A DNA stretch of 64,000 bases from Roseibium aquae (lineage in GTDB: Bacteria; Pseudomonadota; Alphaproteobacteria; Rhizobiales; Stappiaceae), in NCBI RefSeq assembly GCF_008711285.1, contig NZ_VXDC01000002.1, forward strand, positions 310,001 to 374,000. Reading direction: 5' to 3'. The notes beneath the pieces are model-generated. The model made no database searches. It saw only the letters and a program-made list of their open reading frames with translations, and was not told the DNA's origin. Shown piece after piece: positions 47,140-55,288 of this stretch; the stretch's first letter is position 1, and every line of letters starts with the position of its first letter. The position numbers and the translations under genes are program-made.

Positions 47140-47259
47140 CTTAACGATTGCAGCGGAACGCATTAGCCCCCCAGCCCCCCGCTGTAGCGTTTTGGAAGAC
47201 CGACGCGTATATGTCAGACATCAGGGCAACTGAAGGGCCGGCGCAAAGCCGGCCCTTTT
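47140..47259 (+). ncRNA. Candidate small RNA with C-rich loop
   Basis: Within the gap, CAGCGG (47151) and CCGCTG (47179) can pair and enclose a loop with two six-C runs; a perfect terminator follows at 47233. C-rich loops are typical of sRNAs that mask ribosome-binding sites in alphaproteobacteria. The 5' end and the promoter are not defined. Not matched to a known family. Confidence 0.35.
47233..47259 (+). terminator. Strong intrinsic terminator
   Basis: GGGCCGGC and GCCGGCCC form a perfect 8-bp stem around GCAAA, followed by TTTTC. No protein gene ends immediately upstream. Confidence 0.75.
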
Positions 47260-47291
47260 CGGTTTCGTACCCAACGACCCAATTATAAAGC

Positions 47292-47320
47292 CGGCTGCCC
47301 TTGGGGCGGCCTGCTTTGTT
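47292..47320 (+). terminator. Second terminator-like hairpin
   Basis: GGCTGCCC and GGGCGGCC pair (one G-T) around TTG; TGCTTTGTTTTT follows. It lies about 40 bases after the first hairpin. Confidence 0.5.
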
Positions 47321-47362
47321 TTTCCGCTTCTTTCGCGGCAAAGCTATTGTATCCTCCGGCTC

Positions 47363-47905
47363 ATGACTGCGAACCTCATCGATCTGCGCGTCGCCCAGCG
47401 GACGGACTGCGAAGCGTTGGCCAGCATACATAGCGAAGCCTGGCTTGGGGCCTACCGTGGTTTGCTGGACGGGGTCGAGCTGCAAAGAATGGTCACCCGG
47501 CGGAATGCAGGCTGGTGGCGTGGGGCGCTGGCCCGCGGCGTCGATATCCGGCTTTTGAACGTTGCTGATGAGCCTGTCGGTTACGCGACCTTCGGCAGTT
47601 GTCGTTTGAAATCCGTTCGGGCACAGGGTGAAATCTACGAGCTGTATCTCAGGCCCGAGTATCAGGGACTCGGTTTTGGCCGGAGGCTCTTTGAGGATGT
47701 GCGGGCCGAACTGGACGGGCGCGGGCTTGAGGGTCTCGCTGTGCAAGTGTTGAGCGACAATGCGCCGGCGAGAGCCTTTTACCGGGCGCTGGGCGGCCAG
47801 CTCGCAGCCAAGACTTTCTATCAGAGCGCCGAAAAACGCCTCGAGCTCGTCATCTACGTGTGGTCCGTGCTCGAGAGCAACGGGCATCGAAGCCAGCCCG
47901 GTTGA
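47363..47905 (+). CDS. GNAT family N-acetyltransferase
   Basis: A 180-residue acetyltransferase. Motif A, which binds acetyl-CoA, is EYQGLGFGRRLFEDVRAEL, preceded by the strand EIYELYLRPEYQ; motif B is VLSDNAPARAFYRALGG. Substrate unknown. The plus-strand start is at 47363 following the two hairpins; it is a single gene. Confidence 0.88.
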   Translation: MTANLIDLRVAQRTDCEALASIHSEAWLGAYRGLLDGVELQRMVTRRNAGWWRGALARGVDIRLLNVADEPVGYATFGSCRLKSVRAQGEIYELYLRPEYQGLGFGRRLFEDVRAELDGRGLEGLAVQVLSDNAPARAFYRALGGQLAAKTFYQSAEKRLELVIYVWSVLESNGHRSQPG

Positions 47906-47971
47906 ACGTCCAAAGTCAATCGCTTTTGGGATGCCAGAGTCTGGGGCGATTCTTCGGCAACCGAAGTTTGG

Positions 47972-48535
47972 TCACCCCAAGCGACCAGCCTTCCCAATGA
48001 CCCTGGCACCGCGTTCGCACATGTGGGCACCTGCCAACTCGTCGGCTGCCTGCCGCGCGAGGATGTTTGCATTCGGGTTTGCAGTCGCATTGACGTAGGC
48101 CACGTGACAGACCGATCCGGCTTTCAGTTGTGTCACGACGAGCACCTGGACCTTTCCTGTCCCGTCGGGCGTGTCCATGGACCACCGCAGGATCGTTGCG
48201 AAAGGCCGGTCGTTCCGGATGCGCCATTCGAGGGTGTCGTTGATCGTATTGAAACCGCCAAGTGTTTGCGAAGCTGCGGATTCCCGCGCCGCGTTCTCCC
48301 CGAACGACACGAACATGCGTAAATCGCCCTCGGCGACAAAGACGGGTATGCCGCGATATCCTTGGCAGGACCATGACCCGCCAAACACGCCCTCAGAGGA
48401 GGCAGGCTCTACGATCGTGCACTTGGAAAGATCGATTTTTGTGTACTGGCTGACTGGCTCCGCCACCGCGGGCCGGAGCAACGCTGCCAAGCTGAGGACT
48501 GCCAAAAATCCCGTAGTGATGCCGAACCGGATCAT
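47972..48535 (-). CDS. Exported protein of unknown function
   Basis: A 187-residue protein with a signal peptide (GITTGFLAVLSLAALLRPAVA). The mature part carries conserved-looking blocks YTKIDLSKCTIVEPAS, GSWSCQGYRGIPVFVAEGDLRMFVSFG and EWRIRNDRPFATILRW. It resembles unnamed exported proteins common in Hyphomicrobiales. Four Cys suggest disulfides, in keeping with a periplasmic protein. Convergent with the acetyltransferase. Confidence 0.78.
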   Translation of the reverse strand: MIRFGITTGFLAVLSLAALLRPAVAEPVSQYTKIDLSKCTIVEPASSEGVFGGSWSCQGYRGIPVFVAEGDLRMFVSFGENAARESAASQTLGGFNTINDTLEWRIRNDRPFATILRWSMDTPDGTGKVQVLVVTQLKAGSVCHVAYVNATANPNANILARQAADELAGAHMCERGARVIGKAGRLG

Positions 48536-48691
48536 GCGAACGTCTCCCCGGCGCGCTGGCGCCGATCACGTGCAAAACGGATTGGACGATAGGTCGCTCG
48601 GTCTTTCGTTGCAAGACACCCCTTAGGGCTTGCACTTGAACCGCTGGACTGCAATAGACGCGTCAACATCCACCAAGGAGAAATCATACCC

Positions 48692-49228
48692 ATGCGTATC
48701 GACGCTGTGCCGATCGGCAAGAACCCGCCGGAAGACATCAATGTCATTATCGAGGTTTCGGTGGGCGGGGAGCCCATCAAATACGAGATGGATAAAGAAG
48801 CCGGTGCGATGTATGTCGACCGCTTCCTCTACACACCGATGCGCTATCCGGGGAACTACGGTTTCGTGCCGCACACGCTTTGCGGCGATGGCGATCCGAT
48901 CGATGTGGTGGTCGTCAACCAGCGCCCCATCGTTCCGGGTGCGATCATGAGCTGCCGGCCCATCGGTGTGCTGATCATGGAAGATGAATCGGGTGTCGAC
49001 GAGAAAATCCTGGCCGTTCCGACTCGCAAGCTGACCAAGCGGTATGACAACGTGAACGATGTTTCGGATCTGCCGGAAATCACCGTGGCTCAGGTCAAGC
49101 ACTTCTTCGAGCACTATAAGGACCTGGAACCCGGGAAATGGGTGAAAGTGACCGGTGTGGAGGGTGTTGAAACCGCGAAGAAACTCATCGTGGAGTCGAT
49201 TGAGCGCGCAAAGGCGGCAGCCAAGTAA
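48692..49228 (+). CDS. ppa: Inorganic pyrophosphatase
   Basis: A 178-residue family I soluble pyrophosphatase that hydrolyses pyrophosphate to phosphate. The signature [10 protein letters not shown] gives metal ligands Asp66, Asp68 and Asp71; [12 protein letters not shown] and [18 protein letters not shown] are also family-typical. Single gene with its own terminator. A clear GGAG precedes the ATG. Confidence 0.97.
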   Translation: MRIDAVPIGKNPPEDINVIIEVSVGGEPIKYEMDKEAGAMYVDRFLYTPMRYPGNYGFVPHTLCGDGDPIDVVVVNQRPIVPGAIMSCRPIGVLIMEDESGVDEKILAVPTRKLTKRYDNVNDVSDLPEITVAQVKHFFEHYKDLEPGKWVKVTGVEGVETAKKLIVESIERAKAAAK

Positions 49229-49235
49229 ACCGATG

Positions 49236-49259
49236 ACGGCGGCCTTGGCCGCCGTTTTT
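49236..49259 (+). terminator. Terminator of ppa
   Basis: ACGGCGGCC and GGCCGCCGT pair around TT, followed by TTTT. It lies 8 bases after the ppa stop. Confidence 0.85.
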
Positions 49260-49295
49260 CTCTATACACGCTGGATGAGCCAGCCGGCGCCAGGT

Positions 49296-49730
49296 TCATG
49301 CGTCGGCCGCCGCCTCCACGGCTTCCATGTCCGCATCGGAGAGGCCGAAATGATGGCCGATTTCGTGGATCAGGACATGCGCCACGACATCGCCCAATGT
49401 CTCGTCGTAGCAGGCCCAGTAATCCAGTATCGGTCGGCGGAACAGCCAGATCCGGTTGGGCATCTGGCCGGTGAACGCCTCTCCGCCGCCTTCGGCCAGG
49501 CCATTGCCTTCGAACAGGCCCAGCAGTTCGTAGGGATCGTCAATCTCAAGCGCCCGCAACATGTCGTCGGTCGGCAGGTCTGACACGCTGATCTGAAGAT
49601 TGCCGCAAAGCGCGAGGAAGTCAGCTGGCAAGCTGGCAAGCGCTTCTGTCGCGATGGCCTCGAATGCGTCCAGACCGGGCGCTTTCCGTTCCGTCCAATC
49701 GCTGCGTTTCGGGGGGTATTGGGAGGCCAA
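49296..49730 (-). CDS. Metallopeptidase-like (DUF1025) protein
   Basis: A 144-residue minimal zincin: HVLIHEIGHHFGLSD carries HExxH and the third ligand Asp/Gly-type motif. The conserved segment PNRIWLFRRPILDYWACYDET is part of this small family, which lacks an N-terminal exit signal. Activity and substrate have not been established. It is the distal gene of a group with a small membrane protein and dsbB. Confidence 0.88.
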   Translation of the reverse strand: MASQYPPKRSDWTERKAPGLDAFEAIATEALASLPADFLALCGNLQISVSDLPTDDMLRALEIDDPYELLGLFEGNGLAEGGGEAFTGQMPNRIWLFRRPILDYWACYDETLGDVVAHVLIHEIGHHFGLSDADMEAVEAAADA

Positions 49731-49754
49731 ATCGTTCGTCCTAAGCCATTGTCC

Positions 49755-50012
49755 TTACAGATAGGTCGCCGCCAGATAGATGATGAGGCCGATGAAGAAA
49801 ACGAGGGCCGCCGAACGGCCGATGCGCGTCCCCAGGACTTCGATGGGGTCGTTGGCGTCCTTGTCGGCAGCCGACATGTGTTTCTGCGCCCGGTCGGCCA
49901 TCCGCGTGAAAGTCGACCCAAGCACCGTTTCGCTCTCAGCCTGGACCCGTTTGATGTCGTCCAGCGCCTGCCGGGTTTTTTCCTTGTGCGGATCAATGGG
50001 TTTCCCGCTCAT
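49755..50012 (-). CDS. Small C-terminally anchored membrane protein
   Basis: An 85-residue protein: a charged, helix-prone N-terminal part (residues 1-62, IDPHKEKTRQALDDIKRV and AQKHMSAADKDAND) and one membrane helix at the C-terminus (AALVFFIGLIIYLAATYL). The start ATG overlaps the dsbB stop (ATGA), so it is translated with dsbB. No family recognised; it could be a membrane-anchored accessory to DsbB, but this is only neighbour inference. Confidence 0.8.
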   Translation of the reverse strand: MSGKPIDPHKEKTRQALDDIKRVQAESETVLGSTFTRMADRAQKHMSAADKDANDPIEVLGTRIGRSAALVFFIGLIIYLAATYL

Positions 50013-50539
50013 GAAGCCTCCGCTGTTTTGGAGTTCCTGATCCGGAACACGCAGATTGCGGCAATGACCGCCAAAATGCACAGCGCTGCCGAGGCGACCG
50101 CGTTCCATCCGGCAAAGGACAGGCCAAGCATGCGCCAGCTTGCTTCGGTGCAACTCACGATCCGTGTCGATTGCAAGACGCTCAGCATATCCGCCGCGCT
50201 GTTTGGCCCAGCGGCGCCACCCCCGCAATCGGTCGGTCCCGGCCAGAAGGCCCATTCCGCGCCAGCCTGATAGATCCCCAATCCTGCCCCGTAGGCGAAG
50301 GTCAGGGCAACACCTGACAGGATGACAAGGCTCAACACCGCCCTGCCTTTCCAGAGCAACGCCAGGGCCGCCAAAGTCAGGGGAAGGCCGATGTAGTACG
50401 GTACGCGTTGTTCCAGGCACAAGGCGCAGGGCACATATCCGCCGATCAGCTCAAAACCCCAGGCGGTGGCCAAAACGGCGGTCCCACTGATCAGCAGCAG
50501 ACCAAGGGCGATTTGGGCAAGGCGCACATCGGCAGGCAT
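50009..50539 (-). CDS. dsbB: Disulfide bond formation protein B
   Basis: A 176-residue four-helix membrane protein that reoxidises DsbA with quinone. The quinone-side pair is CALC (Cys38, Cys41) in GYVPCALCLEQRVPYYIGLP; the periplasmic pair is Cys in GPTDCGGG and VSCTEASWRMLGLS. The ATG at 50539 gives the family start; in-frame codons extend to 50593. It precedes the small membrane protein with a 4-base overlap and follows the YqaA-type gene by 31 bases. Confidence 0.92.
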   Translation of the reverse strand: MPADVRLAQIALGLLLISGTAVLATAWGFELIGGYVPCALCLEQRVPYYIGLPLTLAALALLWKGRAVLSLVILSGVALTFAYGAGLGIYQAGAEWAFWPGPTDCGGGAAGPNSAADMLSVLQSTRIVSCTEASWRMLGLSFAGWNAVASAALCILAVIAAICVFRIRNSKTAEAS

Positions 50540-50570
50540 GGAATATCCTTCTTCGCTTTCGCGGCAGTAA

Positions 50571-51149
50571 TCATATGAACCGTAAAGCGGCAAAGCCGCC
50601 CACCAGCAAGATCACGAACAAAGTGAACATAAGGCCGAGGCGCTTTTCGATAAAGTCGCGGATCGGAGGGCCGAAAAAATAAAGAAGCGCCGCGACCACG
50701 AAGAAGCGCAGCCCGCGCGACACGAGGCTGGCGGCAATGAAGATCGGCAGGCTCAGTCCGGCCACCCCGGATGCAATCGTGATCACCTTGTAGGGAAACG
50801 GCGTCAGACCGGCGATGAAAACGAACCACCAGCCCCATTCGTTGAAGACCACGCTGAACTCACTCAGCCAGTGCATCTTTCCGTAGAAGCTAAGAACCGG
50901 TTGGGCGACCTGCTCGAACAAGAACATGCCAAGAAAATACCCCAGAACGCCCCCGGCGACCGAGGTGAGCGTACAGAGGGTCGCAAACCACCAGGCTTTC
51001 TCCCGTTTTGCGATCACCATGGGGATCAACAACAAGTCGGGCGGAATCGGAAAAACGGAGCTTTCCACAAAGGACACTGTGCCGAGAGCGGCCGGGGCGC
51101 GCGGCCCGGCGGCAAGGGAGAGGGTCCAGTCATAAAGGCGTCTGATCAT
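50571..51149 (-). CDS. YqaA/DedA-type inner membrane protein
   Basis: A 192-residue membrane protein with a VTT-like (SNARE-associated) core: FVESSVFPIPPDLLLIPMVIAKREKA, GGVLGYFLGMFLFE and FIAGLTPFPYKVITIASGVAGLSLP. DedA-family proteins act in membrane lipid flipping or stress resistance. Probably in one transcript with dsbB. Substrate is not readable. Confidence 0.88.
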   Translation of the reverse strand: MIRRLYDWTLSLAAGPRAPAALGTVSFVESSVFPIPPDLLLIPMVIAKREKAWWFATLCTLTSVAGGVLGYFLGMFLFEQVAQPVLSFYGKMHWLSEFSVVFNEWGWWFVFIAGLTPFPYKVITIASGVAGLSLPIFIAASLVSRGLRFFVVAALLYFFGPPIRDFIEKRLGLMFTLFVILLVGGFAALRFI

Positions 51150-51400
51150 GCGCGCTGCTTAGCCCGCGGACCGGTAAAAGTCATCAGAAATCGGCCTGCG
51201 GGGAGCATGTTGCGCATGTCCTGTCCTGTCGCCAGAGCGAACGGGAACGCGATCCGCGGCCCGGACTAAGCGCATTGAGTAAGAACTGGAGCTTCGCCAA
51301 GAGCGAGACAGGAAATCGTCCCACCGTCTCTGCAATTTTCCCGGATCACTGTCCCGGCGATTTTACCCGGCCATAGAGGCGTTATTCGACTACGATATGG

Positions 51401-52453
51401 CTACCACTCATGAGATCGCGTGGCAGCGGTTCGCACAAGTTTATCGGCCAGATCGCGGAATGACTTTGGCAATCCGGACAAGACTGGGTCGTCGAAACTC
51501 AGGCGAAGATATTTGGTTGCGATCTCGGCGACTATGCGAGCCTGTTGCTCATCACGGACGCGTTTCGCCGGATCCCGGGTGGCATCATTTTCTACGATCC
51601 ACTGCTTTTGCAGAGCATAGGCCCTTGGATCAATGGTCACGATCCTTACAGGCAGCCCACGCTCGTCAAAAGCCGTCGCCGTGAACTTGGGCGCATTCAG
51701 GAGCCATTTGCTGCTGTGTGTTGTTGTGGCAATCAGGTCTTCTGGATGATCGGATAGGCGTCTATGCCCCTCCCTCATGATCCTGTCATGGTCCTGAGGT
51801 TCCAGGAGATCGACCATGTAGCCTTCTTTGTTGGCGGCTGTGTATGTCTTGCTCTTCGCACGCTCAAACGACCGGTCAACCGTTTGGAGAGCGCCGATCA
51901 AGCCCTTCTCACTCACCTCACCAGTCATGACCAACCGCCGTCTGGCATCAAACAGGATATCTACATCTCCTGTGGCGACCATGCTTGCGTCGATCCGGAC
52001 CGCTGCCTGTGCCTCAAACGCATAAAGAGCATTCGTCCCTAAAACGATCAGCGACGTTCCGAGCCAACCCAAGTCATCCAGCTTTCGTATAACCCTCGCT
52101 GTCAGCAAAGGCACCCGGCCCAATCCCCTGGCTCTGAGAACCGGAGCACGGTCCTCGAGCTGTTTCCTCAGCCCGGCAACCCGCTCCTCAACACGTGCCT
52201 TGCCTGCCACGAAATGCTCAAGTGTTTGCTCTGTCTCAGGGCTGCGCCGACCGTAGGACTTCCGGGTTGAACTACCATGCGGCCTTCGAATGAGGTATTC
52301 TGCGTCACCTCTGGATTCGAATTTCATTGATCCGCCATAGCTATGCCGTCCGTCAGCCTGTGCTGAGCGCAGCAAATCATAGCGATCCCGAGCATCGATA
52401 GCATCACGGATGCTATCTCCATCCAACTGACTGATTTCAAACATTTTTGCCAA
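51401..52453 (-). CDS. GSU2403-type nucleotidyltransferase-fold protein
   Basis: A 350-residue protein with a nucleotidyltransferase fold: ligand-type GTNALYAFEAQAAVRID and the metal-ligand motif TGDVDILFDARRRL (Asp-x-Asp) around residues 148-170. The N-terminal third (RDAIDARDRYDLLRSAQADGR) and charged C-terminal half have no known motif. Families of this type are usually associated with mobile regions and their function is not established. It lies alone in the gap before an integrase remnant and a tRNA gene, suggesting acquisition. Start ATG at 52453 or 52444. Confidence 0.78.
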   Translation of the reverse strand: MAKMFEISQLDGDSIRDAIDARDRYDLLRSAQADGRHSYGGSMKFESRGDAEYLIRRPHGSSTRKSYGRRSPETEQTLEHFVAGKARVEERVAGLRKQLEDRAPVLRARGLGRVPLLTARVIRKLDDLGWLGTSLIVLGTNALYAFEAQAAVRIDASMVATGDVDILFDARRRLVMTGEVSEKGLIGALQTVDRSFERAKSKTYTAANKEGYMVDLLEPQDHDRIMREGHRRLSDHPEDLIATTTHSSKWLLNAPKFTATAFDERGLPVRIVTIDPRAYALQKQWIVENDATRDPAKRVRDEQQARIVAEIATKYLRLSFDDPVLSGLPKSFRDLADKLVRTAATRSHEW

Positions 52454-52807
52454 CTCAATAGAATTTTTTGCATTTTATTGGCAAAAGTATTTTTAGTCAA
52501 AATCTTAGCCCGAGAAGCGCTTTCTATTTTCACGTGGGAATCATGAGTTATCCAAAACAAATCAACAACTTCGCGGCACACATGCAAAAGCTAATAACTT
52601 GCACCAAATGTGGGATGAAGCCGGGCTGACTGGCCTTTCGGTCCATGGGCTTCGCAAGACCGCTGCGGCTACCTTGCTTTCTCGGAACTCAAACTATTGA
52701 GGTGCTAGCTTAATAATGATCGATCACCCTACCTTCTTGAAACGTCCTCCGAGGCAGGACTGTGAAGACAGGTAAGTTATTGAAATTAATTAACTAAAAA
52801 ATAAAAA
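52454..52807. other. AT-rich remnant of an integrated element
   Basis: Between the nucleotidyltransferase gene and the tRNA the sequence is clearly more AT-rich than the neighbours and holds only the integrase remnant. No attachment-site duplicate of the tRNA 3' end was found within the window. Confidence 0.55.
52599..52700 (+). pseudogene. C-terminal remnant of a tyrosine (phage-type) integrase
   Basis: The plus-strand frame from about 52599 to the TGA at 52700 reads as the HxxR region of a phage integrase: LTGLSVHGLRKTAAATLL. No further catalytic motifs (the upstream Arg, the downstream His-x-x-Tyr) are found and the frame soon stops, so this is a fragment. It lies about 100 bases from the 3' end of tRNA-Leu, the usual place for an integrated element. 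Confidence 0.7.
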
Positions 52808-52892
52808 TGGTGCCCCCCGCCGGAATCGAACCGGCACTCCCGAAGGAACGGGATTTTGAATCCCGCGCGTCTACCAGTTCCGCCAGAGGGGC
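52808..52892 (-). tRNA. tRNA-Leu(CAA)
   Basis: The reverse strand reads as a class II tRNA: acceptor GCCCCTC pairing with GGGGGGC, D-loop CTGGTAGACGC, anticodon loop TTCAAAA with anticodon CAA, a long variable arm CGTTCCTTCGGGAG, and T-arm GTTCGATTCC, ending with an encoded CCA. The long variable arm and anticodon identify leucine, decoding UUG. Confidence 0.95.
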
Positions 52893-52912
52893 AACTGACA
52901 CCGGATCGGGTG

Positions 52913-52940
52913 CTTATCATGGTCTTCTTGAAAGGCGCAA
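52913..52940 (-). promoter_or_regulatory. Candidate tRNA-Leu promoter
   Basis: On the reverse strand TTGCGC and GATAAG are 16 bases apart, with the -10 element ending 20 bases before the tRNA. Confidence 0.35.
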
Positions 52941-53106
52941 GCCGGAAGAGCGCCCCAAACCCAAAAAAGATCGCGGGAGCCCGCGCCGTCAACGGGTTGT
53001 CTCCTGTCGTCTTGCCTGTCTTTGCACAATCGCAATCTTTCGCGTGTATCGGCAGCAGTCATGAGGAGCGACGTGATGTTTCCGCATCAAGACAGCAGGG
53101 GGATGC

Positions 53107-53619
53107 ATGACCGGGGCACAGGGTAGATTTCCAGCAGAACCGGCAGTCGCGGACACGGAAAAGGCGACGGGCTTGCCGGCATCGGGCGTTTTTCCTGCCC
53201 ACATGCTCGACCCGAGCCAGCTCGAACCCGCTCCCATCCGGCCGCACTGGATCCTGGAGGGGGCGCCGGAGGCCCGTTGCAAGAACCTGTCGGTCGGTAC
53301 CCGGGGCTGGGCAACCACCGATCATTGGTCCTGCACGGCCGGCAGGTTCCGCTGGCACTATGGCTGGGATGAAAGCGTCCTGTTCCTGGAGGGCGAGGTG
53401 TTCATCACGGATGAACGGGGCGAGACCTATCACGGGGTGCCCGGTGTGGCGCTGTTCTTTCCGGCGGGCACAAGCGCAACCTGGCATGTCCCGCACTATA
53501 TCCGCAAACTTGCCTTCAACGACCGGCCGATCCCCAAACCGGCCCATTATGCGGTCCGGCTTGTCGACAAGGCGCTTGCCGTGTTCCAACGGCGCTCCGC
53601 CAAGGGGGGCTTGTCCTGA
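53107..53619 (+). CDS. Cupin-domain protein
   Basis: A 170-residue protein with one cupin barrel (about 60-160). The core reads WSCTAGRFRWHYGWDESVLFLEGEVFITDERGE and GVALFFPAGTSATWHVPHYIRKLAF, with the His and Glu residues that can hold a metal. It resembles the DUF861-type cupins related to ureidoglycine aminohydrolase, but the substrate is not known. Single gene between the tRNA and the CYTH-CHAD gene. Confidence 0.82.
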   Translation: MTGAQGRFPAEPAVADTEKATGLPASGVFPAHMLDPSQLEPAPIRPHWILEGAPEARCKNLSVGTRGWATTDHWSCTAGRFRWHYGWDESVLFLEGEVFITDERGETYHGVPGVALFFPAGTSATWHVPHYIRKLAFNDRPIPKPAHYAVRLVDKALAVFQRRSAKGGLS

Positions 53620-53701
53620 CGTGTCCCGAGTGACGAACCAGTAGGGTGCAACGAGTGCACTTTTTCTGGACACAAATCCGCGAAATGGCTAGATGTAGGC
53701 C

Positions 53702-55264
53702 ATGTCAAAAACTGCAAGAGAAATCGAGCTGAAGCTCGAAGTGCCCGAAGAGGCCCAGGCGCATCTGAGGCGGACCGGGGCCGTGGAAGGTTTCAGTTCC
53801 AGCCGCACGACCACCCGGACCCTGCATTCGGTCTATGTCGACACACCCGACCAGGCCTTGCGCAAGGCGAAGATCTCCTTGCGGGTGCGAAAAGTGGGCC
53901 GGAGCTGGGTGCAAACGGTCAAGATCGGAACGGGTGTGGCCGCCGGCGTTTCGTCGGCCATCGAAGTCGAGACCCGCGTCAGCGGCGGTTCGGTTGATCT
54001 CGCTGCAATCGGCGACGACAAGATTGTCGCCATCCTGCACGAAACAATCGCGGGCCAGGCGCTCGCGCCGTGCTTCGAGACCGTGATGAAGCGAACCACC
54101 CGCATCCTGACCGCCGACCAGGACGGCAGCGAGATTGAAGTGGCGTTCGACACCGGCCAAGTCACGTCAGGCGGACGGACCGAGCCTTTGTCCGAGGTGG
54201 AATTCGAACTCAAGTCGGGAAGCGCCGAGGCCCTGTTCAAGGCCGCCCGGGGCGTGATCGGGGCGACGCCGTTCCGGTTCTCGCCCTGCTCAAAGGCGGA
54301 GCGGGGTTACCGGCTGGCGGAGGGGCGGGACAACGGCCTTGCGGCGCCAAAACTCGCCGAACGCGTTGTCCTCGACCCGGAAGAAACCGCCGAGCGCGCC
54401 TTTCGCGAGATCCTGCGCTCCTGCCTCGATCAGATCACGCATAACCGGCTTGTTGTGCTTCAAAGCGATGCGCCCGAAGGTCCGCATCAATTGCGGGTCG
54501 GCCTGCGGCGGCTGCGCAGCGCATTCCGGCTGTTCAAGCCGGTCATCCACCCAGCGAGTTTCGTGCCGCTCGACGTGGCAGCGAGAACGCTGGCCGGAGA
54601 GGCCGGAGAGGTCCGCGATCTGGATGTCCTGACCGATGAGATCGTCCGGCCGTTGAAGGAAAATGCGCCCGCGGGCGTGAATGTGGAAACACTCGTTACC
54701 TATCTGGAAGCGCGGCGGGAAGCCGCCCGCGTGAAGCTCAAGACCCATTTGGGCCAGGAAGACATCAATCACTTCATTCTCGACCTTGCGACCTACACGG
54801 AAGGACGGGGGTGGCTGGATCCGGACAATTTCGATCAGACGACGAAACTGGCCGGCACAATCAGTGACTTTGCGCGGGCCGCGCTCGACCGGCAGTGGCG
54901 AAAGGTCTCAAAGTTTGGCGCGCGGATCGACGATCTCTCGATCGAGGAACGGCATGACATGCGCAAGGCTTTGAAAAAGCTGCGTTATGGCATCGAGTTT
55001 TTCGACAGTCTTTATCCAGGCGATACCGTCAAACCCTTCCTGAAGCGCATGAAACGTCTGCAGGACATTTTCGGTTATCTCAACGATGTTGCCATGGCCG
55101 AGAAGCTGGCGCTGATCAACGATAGGGAAGGCGAAGGCGCCGTCGACCGCGCTCAGGCTGTCGGGTTCGCCATCGGCTGGCATGAGGCGCAATCGGCGGC
55201 CACTTGGCCGCATGCGAAGGGCTATTGGCGCGAGACCAAGAAGTCGCCGAAGTTCTGGAATTAG
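53702..55264 (+). CDS. CYTH and CHAD domain protein (triphosphatase-like)
   Basis: A 520-residue protein. The N-terminal CYTH domain (about 1-205) has the metal-binding EIELK (residues 7-11) and further charged strands; CYTH enzymes hydrolyse triphosphates, as in E. coli YgiF. The C-terminal CHAD domain (about 225-515) is alpha-helical with conserved His (HNRLVVLQSDAPEGPHQLRVGLRRLRSAF) and binds phosphate or polyphosphate. Inorganic triphosphatase or polyphosphate-granule protein by family. Confidence 0.9.
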   Translation: MSKTAREIELKLEVPEEAQAHLRRTGAVEGFSSSRTTTRTLHSVYVDTPDQALRKAKISLRVRKVGRSWVQTVKIGTGVAAGVSSAIEVETRVSGGSVDLAAIGDDKIVAILHETIAGQALAPCFETVMKRTTRILTADQDGSEIEVAFDTGQVTSGGRTEPLSEVEFELKSGSAEALFKAARGVIGATPFRFSPCSKAERGYRLAEGRDNGLAAPKLAERVVLDPEETAERAFREILRSCLDQITHNRLVVLQSDAPEGPHQLRVGLRRLRSAFRLFKPVIHPASFVPLDVAARTLAGEAGEVRDLDVLTDEIVRPLKENAPAGVNVETLVTYLEARREAARVKLKTHLGQEDINHFILDLATYTEGRGWLDPDNFDQTTKLAGTISDFARAALDRQWRKVSKFGARIDDLSIEERHDMRKALKKLRYGIEFFDSLYPGDTVKPFLKRMKRLQDIFGYLNDVAMAEKLALINDREGEGAVDRAQAVGFAIGWHEAQSAATWPHAKGYWRETKKSPKFWN

Positions 55265-55288
55265 GGCTTTCGCGCGATCCGCCGCCGC

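Larger units (their letters stand above)
46874..47362. other. 489-base gap with two hairpins and a possible small RNA
   Basis: No protein frame of note lies between the small exported protein and the acetyltransferase. The right half holds two strong terminator-like hairpins at 47233-47259 and 47292-47320, while the nearest plus-strand gene ends 360 bases upstream, so an independent transcript is likely. Confidence 0.5.

Noticed and set aside
52561-52700. A possible functional integrase gene next to the tRNA
   Set aside because: Only the HxxR part is present; the other catalytic residues are missing and the frame stops at 52700.
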